Shown here piece after piece: positions 18,262 to 25,883 of a stretch of 64,000 nt of DNA. The stretch comes from an uncultured Eubacteriales bacterium (GTDB lineage: Bacteria; Bacillota; Clostridia; Oscillospirales; CAG-272). Every line of letters begins with the position of its first letter. Position 1 is the stretch's first letter. The notes beneath the pieces were generated by a model. It did no database searches. It saw nothing but the letters and a program-made list of their open reading frames with translations, and was not told where the DNA came from. The position numbers and the translations under genes are program-made. The stretch covers positions 1-64,000 of the forward strand of contig CAKVOU010000001.1 in assembly GCA_934796165.1 (NCBI GenBank). Direction: 5' to 3'.

Positions 18262-19395
18262 ATGTATGATGTAATCATTGTGGGCGCGGGAATTGCCGGA
18301 CTCAGTGCGGCAATCTACGCAGGACGCGCGGGAGCGCGGGTCCTGCTCCTTGAAGGTGCGCTTGCGGGCGGTGAAATGCTGCTGACTGACAAAATCGAGA
18401 ACTATCCCGGCGCGGAAACTCTTTCCGGCGGTCAGCTTGCGGAAATTCTGTGCAGGCAGGCGGCACAGCTCGGTATCCGCCCGGTGACGGACACCGTGAC
18501 GGAAGTGCTTGCGGGCAACCCGTTCCGGGTTCATGGGAAAGAGACCTATTCCGGCAAGGCGGCGGTGATCGCCGTCGGTTCCCGGCACCGCACGCTCGGC
18601 GTTCCGGGCGAAGCGGAGCTTGCGGGGCGCGGCGTCTCCTATTGCGCGACCTGTGACGGACCTCTTTACCGGGGGCGTGAGGTTTGTGTCATCGGCGGCG
18701 GAAATTCCGCGGTCAGCGAGGCGCTTCTGCTTTCCGGCTACTGCCGGCAGGTGACGCTTTTGCAGGACCTCCCCGAACTTACGGCGGAAAAGCGGCTGAC
18801 CGACCGGCTTGCGGCGTGCAACAATGTCCGCGTGCTGACCGGTATGCGCGTTCTCGGAATACGCGGTGAGAAAGCAGTCCGCGGCGTGCTCGCGGCGGAG
18901 CGGGGAACGGAGGGCGCATCCGGACGGGGGAGGGAAAACGCTCCCGCGCCTGTACAGGGACCGGCGCTTTCGCAGGCGGTCGGAGCGGCTTCCGTACAGA
19001 CCGGGGATTCAGCTTTCGGGCAGGCGGTCGGAGCGGCTTCTTCGCCGGCGCAGGAATCAGCATTTCCGCAGACAGGGGAACCGATTCCGATGCAGGCAAG
19101 TGAAGCAGTTTCCGTGCCGGCGCAGGGATCTTTACCCCGCAAGACGTGGGAAATTCCCGCCGACGGCGTGTTTGTCGCCATCGGTCAGGTGCCCGCGACC
19201 GAGCCGTTCCGGTCTCTTTGCAAAACGGATGAAAACGGGTATATCCTGACCGACGGGTGTTGCGCGACCTCCACTCCCGGTATCTTTGCCGCTGGCGACT
19301 GCCGGAAAAAAGACGTGCGGCAGTTGGTGACGGCGGCGTCCGACGGCGCGGTGGCTGCGGTTTATGCCTGCCGCTTCGCGAAGGAGCAATTCTGA
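18262..19395 (+). CDS. trxB: Thioredoxin reductase-like FAD/NAD(P) oxidoreductase with a low-complexity insert
   Basis: A 377-residue protein (TrxB is usually about 310). The N-terminal FAD motif is 'VIIVGAGIAGLSAAIYAGRA', the redox-active CATC pair is Cys128/Cys131 (SYCATCDGP), the NAD(P) motif is 'VCVIGGGNSAVSEALLL', and the C-terminal FAD signature 'TSTPGIFAAGDC' is present. All catalytic parts are there. Between about residues 214 and 293 lies an Ala/Gly/Gln/Ser/Pro-rich stretch with imperfect repeats of 'SQAVGAAS' type, inserted in the NADPH-binding domain before 'DGVFVAIGQVPATE'. The enzyme should reduce thioredoxin or a related protein. Its own promoter lies 157 bases upstream. Confidence 0.88.
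   Translation: MYDVIIVGAGIAGLSAAIYAGRAGARVLLLEGALAGGEMLLTDKIENYPGAETLSGGQLAEILCRQAAQLGIRPVTDTVTEVLAGNPFRVHGKETYSGKAAVIAVGSRHRTLGVPGEAELAGRGVSYCATCDGPLYRGREVCVIGGGNSAVSEALLLSGYCRQVTLLQDLPELTAEKRLTDRLAACNNVRVLTGMRVLGIRGEKAVRGVLAAERGTEGASGRGRENAPAPVQGPALSQAVGAASVQTGDSAFGQAVGAASSPAQESAFPQTGEPIPMQASEAVSVPAQGSLPRKTWEIPADGVFVAIGQVPATEPFRSLCKTDENGYILTDGCCATSTPGIFAAGDCRKKDVRQLVTAASDGAVAAVYACRFAKEQF
18973..19040 (+). repeat. 48-bp imperfect in-frame repeat inside trxB
   Basis: The 20-base word CAGGCGGTCGGAGCGGCTTC occurs at 18973 and 19021, a period of 48 bp (16 codons). It lies in the low-complexity insert, indicating growth by duplication. Confidence 0.85.
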
Positions 19396-19457
19396 TTCCG
19401 GAGGGGTAACCCTGATCTTGGCGGTACGGCGGTTTTCGCCTGCCGCTTCGCGAAGGA
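19366..19457 (+). repeat. 20-bp direct repeat at the trxB 3' end
   Basis: GCCTGCCGCTTCGCGAAGGA occurs at 19366-19385 (coding for the trxB C-terminus) and again at 19438-19457 in the gap, 72 bp apart. It looks like a partial tandem duplication of the gene end. The copies contain the palindrome CTTCGCGAAG. Confidence 0.85.
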
Positions 19458-19518
19458 AATGTCCGCCGGATTTACTTGATTTGAATGATCGGCAATTGAC
19501 CGATGACGGAGTTTTGAT

Positions 19519-20202
19519 ATGAAGTATCAGGCAGTGATTTTTGATCTGGACGGAACCATTCTCAATACGCTGGACGACCTTGCCTCGGCAACCAACGCGG
19601 TTCTCTCGGAAAACGGATTTCCCGCGCGTACCACAGACGAGGTGCGGCAGTTTGTCGGCAACGGTATCCGCAAGCTCATCGAACGCGCGGTTCCCGCGGG
19701 GACGGATGAAGCGACGATTGACCGGCTGTTTGCCCGGTTCAAGGAGTACTACGGCGCGCATTGCGCGGATGCGACCCGTCCCTATGACGGGATCCCGGCG
19801 CTTCTGTGCCGCCTCCGCGCGGACGGATACCGTACCGCCGTGGTCTCCAATAAGGCGGATTTTGCCGTAAAGGAGCTTTGCCGCGATTATTTCCCGGATC
19901 TCTTTGATTCCGTTGCAGGGGAGCGCGAAGGCATCCGCCGCAAGCCCGCGCCGGATACCGTCAACGCAGTGCTCGCCGATTTCGGACTCTCACCCGCAAA
20001 AGCCGTGTACGTCGGCGATTCGGACGTGGACGTGGAGACTGCGAAAAACGCGGAGATGGACTGCATCGGCGTGGCGTGGGGCTTCCGCGGCGAGGCGTTT
20101 TTGAGAGAACACGGTGCCACGACCGTCGTGTCCGACGCGGAGGAGCTGTACCGGTGTATCTCGGCAGGCGCCGCCGAAAAACGACCTGACGGGGGTACAT
20201 AA
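19519..20202 (+). CDS. HAD-superfamily phosphatase, phosphoglycolate phosphatase-like
   Basis: A 227-residue cytoplasmic hydrolase. Motif I is 'VIFDLDGTILNT' with Asp9 and Asp11; the cap region has 'NGIRKLIERAV'; motif II/III and IV are seen as 'TAVVSNKADFA', 'GIRRKPAPDTV' and 'VYVGDSDVDVETAKNA'. This arrangement matches Gph/PpaX-type enzymes that hydrolyse small phosphorylated metabolites; the exact substrate cannot be told from sequence. The tcdA gene starts 4 bases after its stop, so the two are probably co-transcribed. Confidence 0.9.
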   Translation: MKYQAVIFDLDGTILNTLDDLASATNAVLSENGFPARTTDEVRQFVGNGIRKLIERAVPAGTDEATIDRLFARFKEYYGAHCADATRPYDGIPALLCRLRADGYRTAVVSNKADFAVKELCRDYFPDLFDSVAGEREGIRRKPAPDTVNAVLADFGLSPAKAVYVGDSDVDVETAKNAEMDCIGVAWGFRGEAFLREHGATTVVSDAEELYRCISAGAAEKRPDGGT

Positions 20203-20206
20203 AAGT

Positions 20207-20956
20207 ATGGATCAGTTTGCAAGAACAACGCTGATTTTCGGCGAAGCGGCAATGGAACGGCTGCACCGCAGCCGCGTTGCGGTTTTCGGACTCGGCGGGG
20301 TCGGCGGATATGTCGTGGAGGCATTGGTCAGAAGCGGGGTCGGAACGCTCGATCTCATCGACAACGACCGCGTCAGTCTGACCAACCTGAACCGTCAGAT
20401 CATCGCAACGCACGAAACGGTCGGAATGCGCAAGACCGATGCCGCCGAAGCGCGCGCGAAGGCGATTTCTCCCGATGTCGTCATTCACAGACACGACTGT
20501 TTTTTCCTGCCCGAAACCGCGGGGCAGTTTGATTTTTCCGCCTATGACTATGTTGTAGACGCGATCGACACGGTGGCGGGGAAGATCGGAATCGTCGCGG
20601 CGGCACACGCCGCGGGTACTCCCGTGATTTCCTCCATGGGCACCGGCAACAAGCTGGATCCCGCGCGCCTCCGGATTTCGGATATTTCCGAAACGGCGGT
20701 CTGCCCGCTTGCAAGAGTCATGCGCAAAGAGCTGAAGGCGCGCGGCATCCGCCGCCTCAGAGTCGTCTGGTCGGACGAGGTTCCGTCCGTGCCGGACGAG
20801 GAGACCATGCGGAATTGTATGCAAGAGGAGGACGTTGCGGTCCGCCGGAGTGTGCCCGGGTCCACCGCGTTCGTGCCGCCTGTTGCGGGACTTCTGATCG
20901 CAGGGGAGGTCGTGCGTGACCTTTGTGGCGTGCAGTCAAAGGGAGGCGGGATCTGA
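20207..20956 (+). CDS. tcdA: tRNA threonylcarbamoyladenosine dehydratase (TcdA/YgdL, ThiF family)
   Basis: A 249-residue E1-like protein. The nucleotide-binding motif 'VAVFGLGGVGGYVVEALVR' is at about residues 24-42, followed by 'LIDNDRVSLTNLNRQI' and 'KTDAAEARAKAISP', the standard ThiF/MoeB/TcdA adenylation core. Length and C-terminal 'RSVPGSTAFVPPVAGLLIAGEV' fit TcdA, which cyclises t6A to ct6A in tRNA. Start 20207 is chosen because conservation begins there (MDQFARTTLIFG) and it directly follows the preceding stop; a GTG- or ATG-started extension from 20114 would overlap that gene. The stop overlaps the next ATG. Confidence 0.9.
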   Translation: MDQFARTTLIFGEAAMERLHRSRVAVFGLGGVGGYVVEALVRSGVGTLDLIDNDRVSLTNLNRQIIATHETVGMRKTDAAEARAKAISPDVVIHRHDCFFLPETAGQFDFSAYDYVVDAIDTVAGKIGIVAAAHAAGTPVISSMGTGNKLDPARLRISDISETAVCPLARVMRKELKARGIRRLRVVWSDEVPSVPDEETMRNCMQEEDVAVRRSVPGSTAFVPPVAGLLIAGEVVRDLCGVQSKGGGI

Positions 20957-21810
20957 TGGCAAGAAAACCGCTGGAGCCTTACCGCGAGATTGAGCGGAGC
21001 ATTATCACGGATTACCGCAAGACCCTGTGGAATCCCTTTATCGCCGCCGTCAAGCGCTATGAACTGATCTCCCCCGGCGACCGCATTGCCGTCTGCATTT
21101 CGGGGGGCAAGGATTCCATACTCTTAGCCAAGCTCATGCAGATGCTGGAACGCATCAGCGAGGTGCCGTTTTCTTTGGAATTCCTCGTGATGGATCCCGG
21201 CTACCGCAAGGAGAACCGGAAGAAGATCGAGGACAATGCAGAGCTGCTGCACATCCCGATCCGCGTCTTTGAATCGCAGATTTTCGACATTGCCAACTCG
21301 TCCGGCGGCTCGCCGTGCTACCTTTGCGCGAGAATGCGGAGGGGGCACCTGTATGCCAACGCGCAGGCGCTCGGATGCAACAAGATTGCGCTCGGACATC
21401 ATCAGTCCGATGTGATCGAGACTACACTCATGGGCATGATGTACGGCGCGCAGATTCAGGGGATGCTCCCCCGTATCCCGAGCACCAATTTCCCCGGAAT
21501 GGAGCTCGTCCGACCGCTTTACTGCATCCGCGAGGAGGACATCATCTCGTGGCGGGATGCGCACGGTCTGGAGTTCATCCGCTGTGCCTGCCGCTTCACC
21601 GAAAACAGTGCCGCGACCGAGGGACTTTCCAAAAGACAGGAGACCAAGGAGCTGATCCGGGAGCTCCGCCGGGGCAATCCGAATATCGAACACAACCTTT
21701 TCGAGAGTATCCATAACGTTCAGGTCGATACGTTGGTCGGGTACAAGTTGCACGGAGAAGAACATTCGTTTTTAGAGAAATTTCACAAAAAAGACCAAAA
21801 TTCGAAATAA
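20956..21810 (+). CDS. TtcA-like tRNA thiolation protein / PP-loop ATPase
   Basis: A 284-residue protein with the PP-loop SGGKDS at residues 49-54 and a CxxC pair in 'GGSPCYLCARMRRG' that in TtcA helps hold an iron-sulfur cluster; 'LGHHQSDVIETTLMGMMYG' is the family's conserved HHxxD/E region. TtcA thiolates cytidine 32 of tRNA; this member may act on that or another base. ATG 20956 overlaps the tcdA stop (TGATG) behind GGGAGG, so translation is coupled to tcdA. Two tRNA-modification genes in one unit fit each other. Confidence 0.85.
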   Translation: MARKPLEPYREIERSIITDYRKTLWNPFIAAVKRYELISPGDRIAVCISGGKDSILLAKLMQMLERISEVPFSLEFLVMDPGYRKENRKKIEDNAELLHIPIRVFESQIFDIANSSGGSPCYLCARMRRGHLYANAQALGCNKIALGHHQSDVIETTLMGMMYGAQIQGMLPRIPSTNFPGMELVRPLYCIREEDIISWRDAHGLEFIRCACRFTENSAATEGLSKRQETKELIRELRRGNPNIEHNLFESIHNVQVDTLVGYKLHGEEHSFLEKFHKKDQNSK

Positions 21811-21825
21811 TGTGACTTTATCACA

Positions 21826-21871
21826 ACACAAGATATTGTGTTTGTGGTACAATAATAAACGCAAGATATTG
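21826..21871 (+). promoter_or_regulatory. NrdR box and extended -10 promoter of nrdDG
   Basis: The palindrome ACACAAGATATTGTGT (21826-21841) fits the NrdR box consensus. Its core CAAGATATTG recurs at 21862-21871, about three helical turns downstream, matching the paired-box layout of NrdR targets. Between them lies an extended -10 element, TGGTACAAT (21845-21853). NrdR would repress nrdDG when (d)ATP is abundant; the nrdR gene itself is not in the window. Confidence 0.75.
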
Positions 21872-21889
21872 ATCGGAGGGCGATTAAAC

Positions 21890-24076
21890 ATGAAAATCAT
21901 CAAGCGGAACGGCTCGGAAGCAACATTTGACCGGGAGAAGATCATACACGCGATCCGTAAGGCAAATGAGGCTACCGAAGGGAAGCCGGAGCTTTCGGAA
22001 CGTCAGATAGAATACATCTCTCTCGTGATTGAGGACTATTGCCGCGACATCGGCAGAGCACTTTCGGTCGAGGAGATCCAGGAGTTGGTGGAGACCAACA
22101 TCATCAAACAGGATGCGCCGGAGACCGCGAAGCGTTATATCCGATACCGCTATAACCGTAGCCTTGCACGTATTGCCAACACGACGGACAGTCAGATCCT
22201 GTCCCTGATCGAGTGCAACAACGAGGAGGTCAAGCAGGAGAATTCCAACAAGAATCCGACCGTCAACAGTGTGCAGCGCGACTATATGGCGGGCGAGGTT
22301 TCCAAGGACCTGACCAAGCGTATCCTGCTCCCCCACGACATCGTGGAAGCGCACGAGGAAGGGATCATCCACTTCCACGACGCGGACTATTTCGCACAGC
22401 ATATGCACAACTGTGATCTGGTTAACCTGGAGGATATGCTCCAGAACGGTACGGTCATCAGCGGCACCATGATCGAAAAGCCGCACAGCTTTTCAACCGC
22501 CTGCAACATTGCGACCCAGATCATTGCGCAGGTCGCGTCCTGCCAGTACGGCGGACAGAGCATTTCTTTGACACATCTTGCTCCGTTTGTGCAGATTTCC
22601 CGTGAGAAAATCCGCCGCGACGTAAAGGCGGAAATGGAGGAGCTCGGCGTCGCTCCCGACGAAAAGAAGCTTTCCGACATCGTCGAAAAACGCCTGCTTG
22701 CCGAGATTCAGAGAGGCGTGCAGACCATTCAGTATCAGGTCGTCACGCTCATGACCACCAACGGTCAGGCGCCCTTCATCACGGTGTTCATGTATCTGAA
22801 TGAAGCAAAAGACCCGGTGCTCAAGCACGACCTCGCGCTTATTATCGAAGAGGTGCTTCGCCAGAGGATCCAGGGCGTCAAGAACGAATCGGGCGTGTAT
22901 GTCACCCCCGCGTTCCCGAAGCTCATTTATGTGCTGGAGGAGGACAACATCCGGGAGGATTCTCCGTACTGGTACCTGACCGAACTTGCCGCAAAATGCA
23001 CCGCAAAGCGCATGGTGCCGGACTATATTTCCGAAAAGGTCATGCTGAAGCTCAAGGTGGACTCCAACGGAGAAGGGCATTGCTACACCTGCATGGGCTG
23101 CCGCAGCTTCTTAACTCCGTATGTCGATCCCGAAACCGGCAAAGCAAAGTATTACGGCAGATTCAACCAGGGCGTAGTCACGCTCAATCTGGTGGATGTA
23201 GCCTGCACCGCCTGCAAGGACGGGAAGGATGAGGAGAAGTTCTGGCGGGTGCTTGACGAGCGTCTGGAGCTTTGCCACAAGGCGCTTCAGTGCCGCCACG
23301 AACGTCTGACGGGTACTCTGTCCGACGCGGCGCCGATTCTCTGGCAGTACGGCGCGCTCGCACGGCTCAAGAAGGGCGAGACCATCAACAAGCTGCTCCA
23401 CGGCGGTTATTCCACCCTGTCCCTCGGTTACGCGGGACTGTGGGAATGCGTGTACGAGGTAACCGGCAAGAAGCTGACCGAGCCTGCGGGCAAGGAATTC
23501 GGACTTCGTGTCATGGAGAAGCTCAACGAAGCCTGCGCCAAGTGGAAGGCGGCGGAGGATATCCACTATTCGCTCTACGGAACGCCCCTTGAATCGACCA
23601 CCTATAAGTTTTCCAAGTGTCTGCAGCGCCGCTTCGGCAAGATCCCCGGCGTGACGGACAAGAATTATATCACCAACTCCTACCATATTCATGTGACCGA
23701 GCCGATCGACGCGTTTGACAAGCTCAAGCTGGAATCCGAATTCCAGGCGCTCTCTCCCGGAGGCGCCATCAGCTATGTCGAGGTTCCGAATATGCAGGAC
23801 AACATTCCCGCCGTGCTGGAAGTGATGAAGTTCATCTACAACAACATCATGTACGCAGAGCTGAACACCAAGAGCGATTACTGCCAGGTGTGCGGTTATG
23901 ACGGAGAGATCCGGGTCATCGAGGACGACGGCAAGCTGGTTTGGGAATGCCCCAACTGCCACAACCGTGACCAGACCAAGATGAATGTTGCCCGCCGTAC
24001 CTGCGGGTACATCGGGACTCAGTTCTGGAATCAGGGCAGAACGCAGGAGATCAAGGAAAGAGTCCTGCATCTCTGA
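21890..24076 (+). CDS. nrdD: Anaerobic ribonucleoside-triphosphate reductase
   Basis: A 728-residue class III ribonucleotide reductase. It starts with an ATP-cone (MKIIKRNGSEATFDREKIIH), the allosteric dATP/ATP site; the catalytic barrel includes 'CYTCMGCRSFL'; near the end are the zinc cysteines of 'YCQVCGYDG' and 'WECPNCHNRD', and the glycyl-radical loop 'RRTCGYIG' with Gly706. It makes dNTPs from NTPs without oxygen. ATG 21890 follows GGAGGG; an in-frame ATG at 21812 is upstream of the promoter and rejected. The activase gene nrdG follows 142 bases later. Confidence 0.97.
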   Translation: MKIIKRNGSEATFDREKIIHAIRKANEATEGKPELSERQIEYISLVIEDYCRDIGRALSVEEIQELVETNIIKQDAPETAKRYIRYRYNRSLARIANTTDSQILSLIECNNEEVKQENSNKNPTVNSVQRDYMAGEVSKDLTKRILLPHDIVEAHEEGIIHFHDADYFAQHMHNCDLVNLEDMLQNGTVISGTMIEKPHSFSTACNIATQIIAQVASCQYGGQSISLTHLAPFVQISREKIRRDVKAEMEELGVAPDEKKLSDIVEKRLLAEIQRGVQTIQYQVVTLMTTNGQAPFITVFMYLNEAKDPVLKHDLALIIEEVLRQRIQGVKNESGVYVTPAFPKLIYVLEEDNIREDSPYWYLTELAAKCTAKRMVPDYISEKVMLKLKVDSNGEGHCYTCMGCRSFLTPYVDPETGKAKYYGRFNQGVVTLNLVDVACTACKDGKDEEKFWRVLDERLELCHKALQCRHERLTGTLSDAAPILWQYGALARLKKGETINKLLHGGYSTLSLGYAGLWECVYEVTGKKLTEPAGKEFGLRVMEKLNEACAKWKAAEDIHYSLYGTPLESTTYKFSKCLQRRFGKIPGVTDKNYITNSYHIHVTEPIDAFDKLKLESEFQALSPGGAISYVEVPNMQDNIPAVLEVMKFIYNNIMYAELNTKSDYCQVCGYDGEIRVIEDDGKLVWECPNCHNRDQTKMNVARRTCGYIGTQFWNQGRTQEIKERVLHL

Positions 24077-24153
24077 TGCCGGGAGGGCGGGAAAGTGCCC
24101 GGTGTTCCTGCTTGGATACGACATTTCCCGAGGAATCGTCGGCAAACAAAAAA

Positions 24154-24192
24154 GGTCGGGCTGTACGCGTTTTTTGCGCGACAGCCCGACTT
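24154..24192 (-). terminator. Hairpin between nrdD and nrdG, terminator-like on the minus strand
   Basis: GTCGGGCTGT pairs with ACAGCCCGAC, enclosing a second small stem (CGCG with CGCG). No T-run follows on the plus strand, but on the minus strand the stem is followed by CTTTTTTGTTT, a proper U-tract. It would stop antisense transcription entering nrdD; on the nrdDG mRNA it is an intercistronic hairpin. Confidence 0.65.
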
Positions 24193-24218
24193 GATTCCGG
24201 AGAAAACGGAGGAATATC

Positions 24219-24740
24219 ATGAATTACGGAGCCATCAAAAAATTTGATATTGCGGATGGACCCGGCGTGCGTGTCTCGCTGTTTGTGTCGGGCTGTACCC
24301 ACCACTGCCGCGAGTGCTTTCAGCCGGAGACCTGGAATTTCGATTACGGTCAGCCGTTTACAGAGGAGACCGAGCAAGAATTGTTCGAGGCGCTTGACAA
24401 AGAGTATATCTGCGGGCTGACGTTGCTCGGCGGGGAACCGTTTGAGCCGCAGAATCAGCGGGTGTTGGTTCCGTTTCTCCGTCGGGTAAAAGAGAGATTT
24501 CCGGAGAAGAGCATCTGGAGCTACACCGGCTACACGCTGGAGACCGACCTGCTGTCGCCGAGCCGCGCAAGATGCGAGGTGACGGACGAAATGCTCTCCA
24601 TGCTGGATGTACTGGTGGATGGGGAATTCGTGCTTGAGAAAAAGAACATCCGACTGCGGTTCCGCGGATCGGAAAATCAGCGGCTGATCGACATGAAGAA
24701 AACGCTCGCAACGGGAAATACGGTTCTTTGGGATGCCTGA
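24219..24740 (+). CDS. nrdG: Anaerobic ribonucleotide reductase-activating protein (radical SAM)
   Basis: A 173-residue radical SAM activase. The cluster-binding cysteines are C26-x3-C30-x2-C33 (CTHHCREC), preceded by 'DIADGPGVRVSLFVSG', typical of NrdG. 'LTLLGGEPFEPQN' is the family's GGEP motif. It uses S-adenosylmethionine and a 4Fe-4S cluster to put the glycyl radical on NrdD. CGGAGGA precedes the ATG. It lies directly downstream of nrdD and should share its NrdR-controlled promoter. Confidence 0.96.
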   Translation: MNYGAIKKFDIADGPGVRVSLFVSGCTHHCRECFQPETWNFDYGQPFTEETEQELFEALDKEYICGLTLLGGEPFEPQNQRVLVPFLRRVKERFPEKSIWSYTGYTLETDLLSPSRARCEVTDEMLSMLDVLVDGEFVLEKKNIRLRFRGSENQRLIDMKKTLATGNTVLWDA

Positions 24741-24773
24741 CCGGAACGGTGTGTTTCTGTATTTTGCAAACTA

Positions 24774-24802
24774 TTGACAATTATCCATCCTTGTGCTATA
24801 AT
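24774..24802 (+). promoter_or_regulatory. Perfect consensus sigma-A promoter (P1) upstream of the GACA repeat
   Basis: TTGACA (24774-24779), 17 bases, TATAAT (24797-24802), with an extended -10 TGC before it: every consensus position is matched. The inverted repeat GACAATTGTC (24806-24815) covers the expected start site near 24809 and could be an operator. Confidence 0.93.
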
Positions 24803-24877
24803 TAAGACAATTGTCGGGAGTTGACGCGGATTTTGCATAAATGAGTGAAGATTCGTCGAAAATTTCCGAAAAAGCGC

Positions 24878-24897
24878 TTGACAAGGAGGAGCAGGTC

Positions 24898-24906
<9 letters not shown>
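24878..24906 (+). promoter_or_regulatory. Second promoter-like element (P2) whose start falls in the repeat
   Basis: TTGACA (24878-24883), 17 bases, TACAAT (24901-24906). Transcription would begin about 24913, within the GACA tract, omitting the ribosome-binding site at 24883-24890. It may be fortuitous. Confidence 0.5.
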
Positions 24907-25343
<437 letters not shown>

Positions 25344-25347
<4 letters not shown>

Positions 25348-25820
25348 GAGCTGAATTCCTCGCGCTTTGCATCGTGTATCTTCTTGCCGGCGTCTGCACG
25401 ATCTGGACCCTGTACCGCAACAAAATGCCGGTCGCAACCGCCTTTTACACAGTCGCGTTCATCGTGCTTCTGCTCTACCTGCCCGTTTTTACAGGGAATG
25501 ACCTGTTCCGGCAGGCTGTGGAGGAGGAGCAGGTGGTGTTCGGCACCTCCGAGGCGGCGAAAAACGCAATCAGTACGGCAATCGGCGTTGCGATCTCCTA
25601 TCTGAAGCTCCCGTTCTTCATCGCGATCTGCCTGTCCCTGTTTTTGTGCCTGTCCGCCGTTTCGGTGGCGGTTACGGCGATCCGCGCGGTCCGGGCATTC
25701 CGCCGCGCCCGGAGCATTTACCGCCGGGTAGGTACGTTTACAGTCAGAAAAATCGGTACCCGTTACCGGGTTCCGAAAATCCATAACTACTGTCATACTT
25801 TTTGTCGGTATAACTGTTGA
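25344..25820 (+). CDS. Small membrane protein of unknown function
   Basis: A 158-residue protein with three predicted membrane helices: 'FLALCIVYLLAGVCTIWTLY', 'ATAFYTVAFIVLLLYLPVF' and 'LPFFIAICLSLFLCLSAVSV', then a basic tail (RAVRAFRRARSIYRR). No family is recognised. Its ATG overlaps the stop of the repeat-containing frame (ATGA) and its own ribosome-binding site is weak, so its translation may depend on ribosomes reading through the GACA tract. The pilin-like gene follows 63 bases later. Its hydrophobic pattern makes it a more convincing gene than the preceding frame. Confidence 0.7.
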
Positions 25821-25883
25821 TCCCGGGTGCAACCGGAAGCTTGCAACCCTCAAAATCAACTATTATACGAACAAGGAGTTATT

